Source of the DNA: Leptospira weilii
GTDB taxonomy: Bacteria; Spirochaetota; Leptospiria; Leptospirales; Leptospiraceae
Length of the DNA: 64,000 nucleotides
Reading direction: 5' to 3'
Assembly: GCF_006874765.1 (NCBI RefSeq)
Contig: NZ_CP040840.1
Span: 1,526,001 to 1,590,000, forward strand
This document shows, piece by piece, positions 1 through 9,383 of the stretch. The notes under the pieces are model-generated. The model searched no databases, was not told the origin of the DNA, and was given only the letters and a program-made list of their open reading frames with translations. Position numbers and translations under genes: made by a program. Each line of letters opens with the position of its first letter. Position 1 is the first letter of the stretch.

Positions 1-399
1 GATACTAAAAAACATAATATTCTTCTTATAAGAGAAGATCAGTTAGTAACTCTGGAAGATAAGCTGAAATTGTTTATCGAAGAGAGAAATTATATTCAAA
101 ATATTCGCCTTCCTGACCTGGCTAATTATTTGGGCATTACTTTGCACCTAACGTCTAGATATCTGAATCATTACAAAAAAACTAGTTTTTCGGATTTTAT
201 TAACGAACTACGCATTCAAGATGCGCGAAAGTTGTTAGAAACACATTATGAAACAATGAATTTCATGGATATTGCCTTAGCTACAGGATTTGAATCATAT
301 CCGGCTTTTAGTAGGGCCTTTAAGAAAAGGGTGGGGACTTCTCCTTTTGTTTTCCTCAGAGAAATTAAGCGTAAGCTTAAAAAATACTCCCACTCTTAA
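1..399 (+). CDS. AraC-family transcriptional regulator, C-terminal part (5' end outside window)
   Basis: The frame is open from base 1, so the gene begins upstream of the window; an internal TTG at 70 is unlikely to be the true start. The visible ~132 residues form a double helix-turn-helix of the AraC/XylS type: a first HTH with LPDLANYLGIT followed by LTSRYLN, then the classic second half with FINELRIQDARKLL, MDIALATGFESYPAFSRAFKKRVGTSP and a basic tail. That last stretch is the AraC signature. In Leptospira such domains often sit behind a multi-spanning membrane sensor, but the N-terminus cannot be seen here. The stop overlaps the ATG of the next small ORF (TAATG). Confidence 0.85.
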   Translation, partial: DTKKHNILLIREDQLVTLEDKLKLFIEERNYIQNIRLPDLANYLGITLHLTSRYLNHYKKTSFSDFINELRIQDARKLLETHYETMNFMDIALATGFESYPAFSRAFKKRVGTSPFVFLREIKRKLKKYSHS

Positions 400-737
400 T
401 GCCTCCTTTGATAGCCAAATTCTTTCAAAGGCGTTTAAGGGTTAGACCAAGTAGGTTACTGACGATCATTCCAGTATTCTTTTTCGGACAATTTATTCTT
501 AATAGCTGGGGGACACATCCTATGATTTCTTATAATAAAATTAAATACAAAACACCCGTTAGTTTTAATGAAATTAACTTCGAGGAATTGGAAAAAACTT
601 TAAAAATTAGGATCGATGACTTTTCAAGGGAATCTATTCGCCAAAGTGAACATCTCAGACGTATTTTGGCGTATCTAAAACCCTGTATTCCTAACAAAAG
701 CGTAACCCCTACATCTTTAGATTTTTTCGAGGAATGA
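399..737 (+). CDS. Hypothetical protein, 112 aa
   Basis: The ATG overlaps the stop of the AraC gene, which favours translational coupling, but I recognise no family. The first ~40 residues are basic and then hydrophobic (RLLTIIPVFFFGQFILNSWG), followed by a charged helical part. It may be a genuine small membrane-anchored protein or a remnant of island decay. No clear Shine-Dalgarno is separable from the upstream coding sequence. Confidence 0.35.
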   Translation: MPPLIAKFFQRRLRVRPSRLLTIIPVFFFGQFILNSWGTHPMISYNKIKYKTPVSFNEINFEELEKTLKIRIDDFSRESIRQSEHLRRILAYLKPCIPNKSVTPTSLDFFEE

Positions 738-991
738 CTTCTGATACTTTGATTTTACAACTAATATTTATTAGCTGGGGTAGGGGTTAGATATGATTAA
801 AACGATAAAAAAAGTTATAAAATTTACTTCTTTATTTGACGAAATTAGAGTAAAGACAACTCTTTAATATATCGGATCGAAGATTCAAAGTTATTGGAAG
901 ATATAGAAAGCTTTTACAGTTTTTCTTTTGATAAGCTCGTTATAAAATGTAGTAGTTCCCGTCCTTTTGGAAGTTTTAGGTAAAGTTTTTC

Positions 992-1978
992 TTGAAATAC
1001 AATAAGATTAAAATTTTAGCAGATCAAATCGCTGAAATATTTAAAACTCTCGAAGAGAACAATTACAAAGGAAGCAATCGTTTTACTTTAGAAGCGGCTC
1101 GTAAAATTGGAAATCTTTTGAATCGAGAATTTTTAGGACAGATGAACAATTTGGAAAATCGCTCTAAGATGAAAGATCTTAGCGATGCAATTTCCAAGCG
1201 AGTTTCAAAAGGATTTTCAAGAAGGACGCTTTACTATTCTCTTAAATTTTACCAAAGTTACCGTAATAAGAAGTTAGATTATCGCCTAAGCTGGAGCCAT
1301 TATCGAATTCTCGCTTCGATATCAGACAAGGATGTAAGAAGAAAATTAGAAAAGCAAAGTATTCAAGAAAACTGGACTCGCCTAGTCTTAGAAAGAAAGG
1401 CTCGTGAAAGCGGGTATTACGGTACTTTAAAACAATATAGTCGCAAGCGTCCAACGGGGGAAATTCTTCATTACAAAGTTGTAACCGGTAAATTGAATCC
1501 TAAAAGTAAGTGGTTAGATTTTGGTTTTCATTTTTACGAAAAACTGAATGGGAAGAATGATTATCAAGAAGGCGATATATTAAAAGTTGTTTCTGACAAA
1601 GGTGGTTGGAATTACCACAAGAGTAAGTTGCCTCATGCCTCCCTTTATCACTATCTCGGAAATATAGAACGGGTAATAGATGGAGATACGGTTTTGGCTT
1701 GTTTAGAGTTAGGGTGTGGGCGAATCTTGAGGGAAAGAATTCGTTTGCTTGGTGTGAATGCAGCTGAGCTTGGAACAATGGACGGTGAAGCTGCTTTTCA
1801 AGCTTTAAAGAAAAAACTCAAAGTTGGTTCGAGTATTTTGATCAAGACGCATTCTCAAGATAAATATGGAAGATATCTTGGTGATATATTATATTTAAAA
1901 GAGAAGAAACCAAATTACAATAAACTGAAGAGTGAAGGCTCTTATCTCAATGAGGAATTGGCTGGGAATGGTTACTAG
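992..1978 (+). CDS. DUF1016/YhcG N-terminal domain fused to staphylococcal-nuclease-like domain
   Basis: 328 aa from a TTG start preceded by an AGGTAAAG-like ribosome site. Residues ~10-150 match the YhcG/DUF1016 N-terminal domain: LEAARKIGNLLN, KGFSRRTLYYSLKFYQSY and the hallmark LSWSHYRILASI. In usual family members a PD-(D/E)XK nuclease follows. Here residues ~220-310 instead look like a thermonuclease (SNase) fold: GNIERVIDGDTV, RIRLLGVNAAEL and DKYGRYLGDI. By alignment to SNase motifs the Asp of IDGDT, the first Arg, Glu of AEL and Arg of YGR are kept, while the position of the second calcium Asp is Asn. The role is probably nucleic-acid cleavage or DNA binding in defence or mobile-element biology; this is inference. 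A close paralogue lies at 6830-7837. Confidence 0.75.
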   Translation: MKYNKIKILADQIAEIFKTLEENNYKGSNRFTLEAARKIGNLLNREFLGQMNNLENRSKMKDLSDAISKRVSKGFSRRTLYYSLKFYQSYRNKKLDYRLSWSHYRILASISDKDVRRKLEKQSIQENWTRLVLERKARESGYYGTLKQYSRKRPTGEILHYKVVTGKLNPKSKWLDFGFHFYEKLNGKNDYQEGDILKVVSDKGGWNYHKSKLPHASLYHYLGNIERVIDGDTVLACLELGCGRILRERIRLLGVNAAELGTMDGEAAFQALKKKLKVGSSILIKTHSQDKYGRYLGDILYLKEKKPNYNKLKSEGSYLNEELAGNGY

Positions 1979-2003
1979 TTTAGAAATATAGAATGAAACT
2001 AAA

Positions 2004-4613
2004 ATGATTCAAATTAGGAAAGAAACGAAATCGAATTTTAAAAAACAAACCTCAATCTTTCCTAACTTGAAAAGTGTAGCTGTGCACCCGGGTGCACAAA
2101 GATCCGTTTTCCTTTTCTGTATACGAAACTTAACTTTAGCTTTCAAAAGCTCAATCTCCGACTACGGCGTCGATTCGAATTACAACCTAACCGGGTCCGG
2201 GCCTTGGAACAGAGAAGAAGTTACCCGGCGAAGGGGAAGCGGAATTCCGAGCTTGGAAAGACAATTAGACATTACTAAATTAGAAAAGCAGCAAGCTCGG
2301 AATGAAGCGCGGGGAATGCTTTCCCCGCCCCTAACATCTAACCCCTATTTCCTAACCCCTCGAAGCGCGTATCAATGGGATTACGGCCAAGGAATAACTC
2401 CCGATATGCAGCCGTACAACCTAAATTCCTTTTTAGGAAAATGGGGAGGCACCCTAGGAAACGACAGCTATCAGTCGTTACCGCAAAGAGCGAACGCACA
2501 TATGAATTCGATATTGTTTCCGGCACCGGAAACAAGAGGATACAGATACGGATCAGGGAGTAGCGCAGCGACATACGATCAAGCGTACGGACAGGCGCTG
2601 GTCAACCAAACGATGGTGCAGGTATTTTTCCTCAACCAATTGGATTTGGTGTGTATGGGATTTTGTATGCTGACGATGGCGTATGTCAACGAAATCAATA
2701 CGTACAGTTCGAATCGAAATCAAGTGAACGACGCGGTAAGCGCCATCGGAGCGCAAGGATCGACCTTAAAAGGCCTTTACAGCCAACTGCAAGAACTAAC
2801 GGACGTAGACGATACAAACCAACTGTTAAGCGTACTCGGAAGACCTGAGTTTGGACTGAATTCCCAAGACTTGGCGATGATCCAAAAAACAAATCCGGGA
2901 AGCAACAGCCTGAAAGATATCGTCTGGAAAACGAGCCCCACAGCAACCAACCCATTGTCGTTTAACGATTTAGTGGGAAGCGACGGACTGAGACTTGCGC
3001 AACAAAAAGCAATCCACGACCAATACGGAAACTACGTAAGAAGCGGAGAATACACAGCGGGAGGCACCACAGCCACCGCGGAAAAAACAGACCAATACGG
3101 AAGACAAACGGCACTGATGGTGGGAGCGGACGAATTTTTAGACGCGATGGGAGTACTCGCGGAAGCACAGTACCAAGTAGCAAGAGACGCATACTACTCA
3201 AAAGCCGAAAACTATACCAAACAAATCGGAGTAGGAAACGAAGAGAAGATAGCGGTGAAAGTGGACGCAAAAGTAGTACTGCAAGAAAGAGAAAAATTTG
3301 CCTCGGACTTACTCAAGAAAATAACCCGCACAACCAACGGAGAAACGATTGCATACAACGTAGAAACGAACATCTACCGAACGGTTCTCAATGACTACAT
3401 GGGAGAAAGCGGAGTCGTATCTCAAATCTTCAACGCAGAACTGCAACAAAGAGCGGCAGAACAGAAACAACAGTGGGATATGAAAGAACAGGAGTTCTAC
3501 GATTTAAAAAGCGACTGGATCCAGAACGTGAGTTACCTGAAACAAACGGGGACGAAGAGATGGGAAAACATGGTGCAGGAGTTTCAAGGAAAATGGAAAG
3601 ACTGGAGAGCTGACTTTAAAGCGGAACACGAAGCGAACCAAAAGATCTACCTGGATCGAATTGAAAGTACATTAGAAAAGAAAGAAGCTTGGACAACGAG
3701 CTTTTTACAAAAGAGCAGCGAACAAGCAGACGAACTAACGATGAAAGAGATGTATGATTCCATAGCCGGAATAGTAACATCGATGCAAGAGAACCTACCC
3801 GCTGGAGTGAGCATGAACGTAAATGTAAACGACATCCTCTCCAGCATCCTGAGTAAAAAACCGGGAAGTATATCGGCAAGCCTCATCGATCGCGCGAGTA
3901 GTATTGATACGAATTTCTTTTTAAACGAAGTAAAGAAATACAACTTCAATGACAGCGGACTGAAAGAACAATTCAAAGGGATGTTAAACGAAACGAACAA
4001 ACTGAGTCAAAACCTGATCATCTTACAGACGTTAGAGTCACTGAGAAGTTTACCGGAAGTGTTTGCCAAAACGATCCAACAACAGAACGGAGCGGTAGAG
4101 GAACAATTGAACCAGACGATGGCGTATGGCGGATTTGCAAGATTGGGAGCTGCGTATGTCCGCACGATCAAAACTGCGAGCGGAGGAGACGAAGTACAAA
4201 CACTGGGAACGTATCAGTATTACAATTACAATCCGCCGACAGTGTTTCCGGAAGTGAAAGACTCGAACGGCCAGAGCTGGGACTTAGGGAAACCGGAGCT
4301 ACTCATCGACCGCGAGAAAGTCCCAAGCGCTAGCGACCTAACAGTGATGGTACGATTGGCGAAGAACAAGATGAGCGCTGACTTTGAGAAAGTGTTTAAT
4401 CCGAAAGTGCAACACAACTACGAAGCGGAGAGAGGATTATTTGATCCGAGCGAAGTTCAAGCTTCTTTCAACGATTATTTGGAAGGAGTGAGGAACGGCG
4501 AAACGGTATCTTGTTTGGGCAAGAGTGCGGAACAATGCGCTGCAGAACCCACACCAAAGGTAGCAAGCGTGCTCCGGAAAACCGGATCGCCGCTTGAAAA
4601 GGTAAAAAGATAA
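2004..4613 (+). CDS. TIGR04388-like large Leptospira protein, truncated fragment 1
   Basis: 869 codons as an open frame, but the first ~120 residues are read-through of repeat R1 and flanking DNA. Protein homology to the other copies can only start at ~2366 (SAYQWDYGQGIT). The rest is polar, Gln/Asn-rich and helical with probable coiled coils around residues 480-620 (KQQWDMKEQEFYDLKSDW). The stretch from DILSSILSKKPGS to GKSAEQCA is nearly identical to the start of fragment 2 (9282-10010). After SAEQCA the sequence switches to an unrelated short tail ending KVKR, so the C-terminal half of the parent protein is missing. This is therefore a 5'- and 3'-truncated copy, probably not functional alone. 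Confidence 0.7.
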   Translation: MIQIRKETKSNFKKQTSIFPNLKSVAVHPGAQRSVFLFCIRNLTLAFKSSISDYGVDSNYNLTGSGPWNREEVTRRRGSGIPSLERQLDITKLEKQQARNEARGMLSPPLTSNPYFLTPRSAYQWDYGQGITPDMQPYNLNSFLGKWGGTLGNDSYQSLPQRANAHMNSILFPAPETRGYRYGSGSSAATYDQAYGQALVNQTMVQVFFLNQLDLVCMGFCMLTMAYVNEINTYSSNRNQVNDAVSAIGAQGSTLKGLYSQLQELTDVDDTNQLLSVLGRPEFGLNSQDLAMIQKTNPGSNSLKDIVWKTSPTATNPLSFNDLVGSDGLRLAQQKAIHDQYGNYVRSGEYTAGGTTATAEKTDQYGRQTALMVGADEFLDAMGVLAEAQYQVARDAYYSKAENYTKQIGVGNEEKIAVKVDAKVVLQEREKFASDLLKKITRTTNGETIAYNVETNIYRTVLNDYMGESGVVSQIFNAELQQRAAEQKQQWDMKEQEFYDLKSDWIQNVSYLKQTGTKRWENMVQEFQGKWKDWRADFKAEHEANQKIYLDRIESTLEKKEAWTTSFLQKSSEQADELTMKEMYDSIAGIVTSMQENLPAGVSMNVNVNDILSSILSKKPGSISASLIDRASSIDTNFFLNEVKKYNFNDSGLKEQFKGMLNETNKLSQNLIILQTLESLRSLPEVFAKTIQQQNGAVEEQLNQTMAYGGFARLGAAYVRTIKTASGGDEVQTLGTYQYYNYNPPTVFPEVKDSNGQSWDLGKPELLIDREKVPSASDLTVMVRLAKNKMSADFEKVFNPKVQHNYEAERGLFDPSEVQASFNDYLEGVRNGETVSCLGKSAEQCAAEPTPKVASVLRKTGSPLEKVKR
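2081..2098. repeat. Perfect 18 bp palindrome
   Basis: TGTGCACCCGGGTGCACA is its own reverse complement. It lies between the nuclease gene and the first toxin-family fragment, ~110 bases upstream of repeat R1. It could be an operator or part of a decayed element; nothing else identifies it. Confidence 0.5.
2193..2365 (+). repeat. Repeat R1, copy 1, at the 5' edge of toxin-family fragment 1
   Basis: This ~170 bp segment recurs at 13290-13460. Both copies begin GGGTCCGGGCCTTGGAA and contain the inverted repeat CCGAGCTT ... AAGCTCGG spaced by ~40 bases. Both then carry a GCGGGGAA-TGCT-TTCCCCGC hairpin and a run of the type CTAACATCTAACCCC. Homology to the TIGR04388-like protein begins directly after the CCCCTCGAAG end. 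Function is unknown; it marks a recombination or decay junction. Confidence 0.75.
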
Positions 4614-4651
4614 GATGTTAATCAATTAAATATCCGATTTGAAAAAAGAGA

Positions 4652-4677
4652 CACCGACTAATTGAAGTTAGCCGGTG
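4652..4677. terminator. Stem-loop between converging genes
   Basis: CACCGACTAA and TTAGCCGGTG form a 10 bp stem with one mismatch around a 6 base loop, between the end of toxin fragment 1 (+) and the end of the transposase (-). There is no long U-run on the plus side, so terminator function is only likely, not certain. It could also be an end structure of the mobile element. Confidence 0.5.
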
Positions 4678-4702
4678 CTTGAATGTGAAAAACAGATATC
4701 TG

Positions 4703-5980
<1,278 letters not shown>

Positions 5981-6292
5981 GATTTTGCAAAGAAACAATC
6001 TTGGGGGAAGTTTTGTAAAGTAAAAAAAGAAAAATATATAAAAATAATATAATATGTTAATTTTTAAAAATGAAACCATCATTTTCACCGGGACTTAGTT
6101 TTGCTTTTTTAAAAATTGGTAACACGGTGTTTTGAATTAAATATTAGTATATCAAAAAATACTAAATATAGTTATCGAAAAGTAATTCCATGCCTGTTTT
6201 TTGTTGAAATGGGCAATTGAAGCTGTTTTATTAAACTGAATCATGGAATTTTTAGGACAACTCTAATATACAATTAGGCGTTTAATCCATAT
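5981..6292. other. AT-rich gap with a partial MITE-B copy
   Basis: No gene is seen. The segment 6190-6265 resembles the right half of the MITE-B family (compare 58255-58329), ending GGACAACTCTA. The left terminal repeat is missing, so this is a remnant. Confidence 0.5.
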
Positions 6293-6724
6293 ATGCGATT
6301 TATTAAGTTACTAAAAGAAATATTTGAATCCGATCATAGGTCGCATCCCATAATTCAAGATTTTGTATATGAAGCGTATCGGGAAAAAAATTTATCCAGT
6401 AAGAAGGATATTGAATATCACCGAATTGCTACCGGAGATAGTATTCGCGTTATACACAAGGCATTACATGAAATTGAATTCACCAAGCTTCAGCATAGAA
6501 TTGTTTTGCAATGTTGCTTGAAACTTGTATTTGATCCGATATATAATCACTTAACTAAGCAACAACAAGATAAATTGCATAGGATCGGACGTTCTTTTTC
6601 GGGTGAAAACGAAGATTGGAAGAATGTAAATCTTGAATTGACTCAATGGGAGCAAGAGACGTTAGATGCGGCATTTATCATTCAGCTTAAGCGAATGGAA
6701 AAGTTGCATAGCAAGAGACTTTAA
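6293..6724 (+). CDS. Hypothetical protein, 143 aa
   Basis: An intact frame with an ATG start and soluble, helical, charged composition. The internal segment HKALHEIEFTKLQHRIVLQCCLKLVFDPIYNHL looks like packed helices. No signal peptide or membrane segment. I do not recognise the family. It lies between the transposase and the second DUF1016-SNase gene inside the island, so it is likely accessory. Confidence 0.55.
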   Translation: MRFIKLLKEIFESDHRSHPIIQDFVYEAYREKNLSSKKDIEYHRIATGDSIRVIHKALHEIEFTKLQHRIVLQCCLKLVFDPIYNHLTKQQQDKLHRIGRSFSGENEDWKNVNLELTQWEQETLDAAFIIQLKRMEKLHSKRL

Positions 6725-6829
6725 GAAATTAAGGACCTCTTTCCAATTATTCTTTAAACAAACTCGACATAGGCATCTTCTCTGTAAAAGCTAAGAAGGA
6801 AAAAGATAAAGGCTTAGGATATTTTTTCA

Positions 6830-7837
6830 ATGAATCGAGAGAAAATCAATCAAGCGTTGAACGGAATCTTAAAGGTATACGAAGAAATCCGATCTCAGAG
6901 TTCTTTGAATAAGAACACTGTAGTTTTAGAAGCAAATCGAGAAATCGGCCGGATTTTAAAAAACGTTGAAAAGAATGTCACAGCGGAGGAGCGAACGAGT
7001 GGAAGCTGGATGAAAGCAATTTCGGTTCAGTTGCAGAAACATTTAAAAAAAGGGTTTTCGGAAAGGAACCTCTTTTACGCGCAAAAGTTCTATGAAGTTT
7101 ACGGGAAATCGGAGTTAGATCACAGGCTAAGCTGGAGCCATTATCGAAAATTGGCATCCGTTTCCGATGAGAAATTGAGAGAGAAACTGACGAAAGCAGC
7201 CATACAAAAGGGCTGGAGCGAACGGGATCTCATGAGTAAAGTCAAAGAAACGGGACAACAAAGAAAATCTCCGGAATTGAAATGGAAACGCCCTGAGGGT
7301 TTGCTTTGGCATTACAAAATCAAAGAAAGCTTAAGTACGAACGAAGGTTGTCTACTTGATTTAGGTTTTTACTGCTACTACGAAATACCGAAAGCGCCAG
7401 TCGTTAACAAATATAAAACCGGCGATATTTTAGAGATTCAAAAACAAGGTAAATCTTGGAATATTAAGAAAACCAAAATCCCAAAATCATCGGATCTTTA
7501 TTTCTATTTTGGAGAAATCGAGCGTATCATTGACGGAGATACAATTCTTGTAAAGTTGCAGTTAGGATTTAACATAATTACAAGACAGAGGATCCGACTA
7601 CACAATGTGTGGTCGGCGGAATTGGATACCAACGAAGGCGCAACTAGTTTTGAGTTGTTGAAAAAGAAGTTACCTGTTAAAACAAAGATGGTTGTAAGGA
7701 GTAGGTCTAAGGATGTCTACGGACGTTATGTTGGAGATATTTTGTATTTAACCAAAAAGGCAATTAAACCGGAAGAGATCTTAAAGGATGGAATTTATTT
7801 AAACGAAGAACTTTCAACGGCAGTTTTCAAAGAGTGA
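6830..7837 (+). CDS. DUF1016/YhcG N-terminal domain fused to staphylococcal-nuclease-like domain (paralogue)
   Basis: 335 aa, ATG start. It is a full-length paralogue of the 992-1978 protein. The YhcG-N part is at residues ~10-150 (VVLEANREIGRIL, KGFSERNLFYAQKFYEVYG, LSWSHYRKLASV). A linker domain (KTGDILEIQKQGKSWNIKK) and the SNase-like part at ~225-320 follow. The latter has IERIIDGDTILVK, RIRLHNVWSAEL and DVYGRYVGDILYL. At the second calcium-binding position a Trp replaces the usual Asp, whereas Glu of AEL and Arg of YGR remain. Catalysis is therefore uncertain. The pair flanks toxin fragment 1 and the transposase, suggesting a segmental duplication. Confidence 0.75.
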   Translation: MNREKINQALNGILKVYEEIRSQSSLNKNTVVLEANREIGRILKNVEKNVTAEERTSGSWMKAISVQLQKHLKKGFSERNLFYAQKFYEVYGKSELDHRLSWSHYRKLASVSDEKLREKLTKAAIQKGWSERDLMSKVKETGQQRKSPELKWKRPEGLLWHYKIKESLSTNEGCLLDLGFYCYYEIPKAPVVNKYKTGDILEIQKQGKSWNIKKTKIPKSSDLYFYFGEIERIIDGDTILVKLQLGFNIITRQRIRLHNVWSAELDTNEGATSFELLKKKLPVKTKMVVRSRSKDVYGRYVGDILYLTKKAIKPEEILKDGIYLNEELSTAVFKE

Positions 7838-7948
7838 GGACTTTAGAATCGGCGTTATCAGTAATCGTGTGTAAATGCGGTTTCATTAAAAGGTTCTTTT
7901 TCCCTAAAAGGCATTGACTCCAGAGCGTGGTGACTTTAAAGATTTAGC

Positions 7949-8833
7949 ATGAACTTTTTACCCTTAACGTCGGATTGGATGTTTAAGACGTTGTTCGTGA
8001 AAGAACCGAAACTCCTGATATCGATGTTGAACAGCGTGATTTTTGCGACCCAAGAACACTGGATCCGGGAGTTAACGATTCTAAACCCTGAGCTAACCGG
8101 CGAGTTACCGAAAGACAAACGTTCGTATTTGGATATACGTGCCAAAGATGAGACAGGTAGAATCTTCCATGTAGAAATTCAAGTGGCGCACGAGAACTCG
8201 TTTGTAAAACGGAGTTTGTATTACCTTTCTGGACTCATTCGAGATCAATTGAAATTGGGAGAAGGCTACAGTGATTTGAAGGCGGTCTATCAGGTGAATA
8301 TAGTTGACTTTAATTTGATACCTCGTGATAATTATCATAGTAAGTTCAAATTTCGCGAAGAGAGTAACCCTGAAATCACTTTAACTGACGAATTGGAAAT
8401 ACATTATATAGAATTACCGAAGTTGACAGAAGAGGATCATTTGCGGTTACTGCGAGAAGGTAGTGATTTGTATCGTTGGATGTATGTGATCAAACATACG
8501 CCGGAATTGACGGAGGAAGAGATGAGCATATTAGTGGACAAGACACCTGATTTGAGTAAAGCGTTTACGATCTTGGAACAATATTCGAATGATCCTAAGA
8601 AACGTAAAGAAATCGAAGAGAAACTCAAATCGGATCGAGACTATGTGTATGACTTAGCGGCTCGCTTCGAAGCTGGCGAACGCCAAGGAATCGAGAAAGG
8701 AATCGAGAAAGGGGAGTTTAAAAAGGCTTTAGAAGCTGCTCGCAAGATGCTTAGGAAAGGGATCGATCTAAAAACTACCCTGGAAGTCACGGGCCTAACG
8801 GAGAAGGATCTTCGGGATCATGGTATTCGTTGA
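7949..8833 (+). CDS. Rpn-family recombination-promoting nuclease / PD-(D/E)XK transposase-like protein
   Basis: 294 aa. It begins with the typical [24 protein letters not shown]. The nuclease core is [21 protein letters not shown], i.e. D ... ExQ, as in PD-(D/E)XK Rpn proteins. The C-terminal third has the characteristic charged repeats ([23 protein letters not shown]) and the TGLTEKDL ending. Family members are mobile, multi-copy and act as DNA nucleases in RecA-independent recombination. A Rho-independent terminator follows immediately. Confidence 0.85.
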   Translation: MNFLPLTSDWMFKTLFVKEPKLLISMLNSVIFATQEHWIRELTILNPELTGELPKDKRSYLDIRAKDETGRIFHVEIQVAHENSFVKRSLYYLSGLIRDQLKLGEGYSDLKAVYQVNIVDFNLIPRDNYHSKFKFREESNPEITLTDELEIHYIELPKLTEEDHLRLLREGSDLYRWMYVIKHTPELTEEEMSILVDKTPDLSKAFTILEQYSNDPKKRKEIEEKLKSDRDYVYDLAARFEAGERQGIEKGIEKGEFKKALEAARKMLRKGIDLKTTLEVTGLTEKDLRDHGIR

Positions 8834-8834
8834 G

Positions 8835-8862
8835 GTTTGAGAAAAAAATTCTCAAACTTTCA
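8835..8862 (+). terminator. Rho-independent terminator after the Rpn gene
   Basis: GTTTGAGAA and TTCTCAAAC form a perfect 9 bp stem around an all-A loop, directly after the TGA and followed by a T-rich run. Confidence 0.7.
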
Positions 8863-9013
8863 TCTTTCCTTGACAAACCTGGTGTATAGGCAACTCTTTG
8901 ATTTATCAAAGAGTTGGTTCTAAACTCTTAAAGCCTCCTTCCATTTTTTCTTTCAAACTACAAAAACAAACTTGGAACTGCACACAGTGTGCGAATCAGA
9001 TGAGAATCCATGT

Positions 9014-9033
9014 CACCTAACAGATATTAGGTG
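9014..9033. promoter_or_regulatory. Inverted repeat next to a predicted promoter
   Basis: CACCTAA-CAGATA-TTAGGTG is a perfect 7 bp inverted repeat ending 10 bases before the -35 box at 9044. The position suits an operator, but the binding protein is unknown. Confidence 0.4.
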
Positions 9034-9043
9034 ATTTTAACTC

Positions 9044-9072
9044 TTGACACAAATCACAAGATTTTGTAATTT
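9044..9072 (+). promoter_or_regulatory. Predicted sigma70-type promoter
   Basis: TTGACA at 9044-9049, a 17 base spacer and TAATTT at 9067-9072. It points into repeat R2 and toxin-family fragment 2. Prediction from consensus only. Confidence 0.45.
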
Positions 9073-9120
9073 TGCTGTAGCGGTTTTTGGTTTCAAAAGC
9101 CCAATTTTCTTCCACAATCC

Positions 9121-9280
9121 CCGCGTGAGCGATCGTAGTGGAAATCCTGCGACGCAACATGTATTGAACGCAGAAACCGGAATATACGAAAAGATTGATA
9201 TGTTGCGTTGCAGATTGGAACGAAGAGCGCGACCCGGCGCGAAGCGGCGGGGCACGCCCCTGACGCCTAACCCCTCGAAG
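9121..9280 (+). repeat. Repeat R2, copy 1, at the 5' edge of toxin-family fragment 2
   Basis: This ~160 bp segment recurs at 15974-16147. Both start CCGCGTGAGCGATCG and pass through GAAACCGGAATATACG and GAACGAAGAGCGCGACCC (or a near match). Both carry the GGGGC-ACG-CCCC hairpin and end AACCCCTCGAAG. Homology to the large protein resumes in the very next codons. The 3' end (CCCCTCGAAG) is shared with R1 copy 1. Confidence 0.75.
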
Positions 9281-9383
9281 CGTAAACGTAAATGACATCC
9301 TCTCGAGCATCCTCTCTAAAAAACCGGGAAGTATCTCAGCCAGTCTCATCGATCGCGCGAGTAGTATAGACACAAACTTCTTT

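Noticed and set aside
2004..2365. N-terminal 120 residues of toxin fragment 1 as a genuine protein domain
   Set aside because: The segment is repeat R1 and flank read through in an open frame; the same DNA at 13290 is not in the same frame context.
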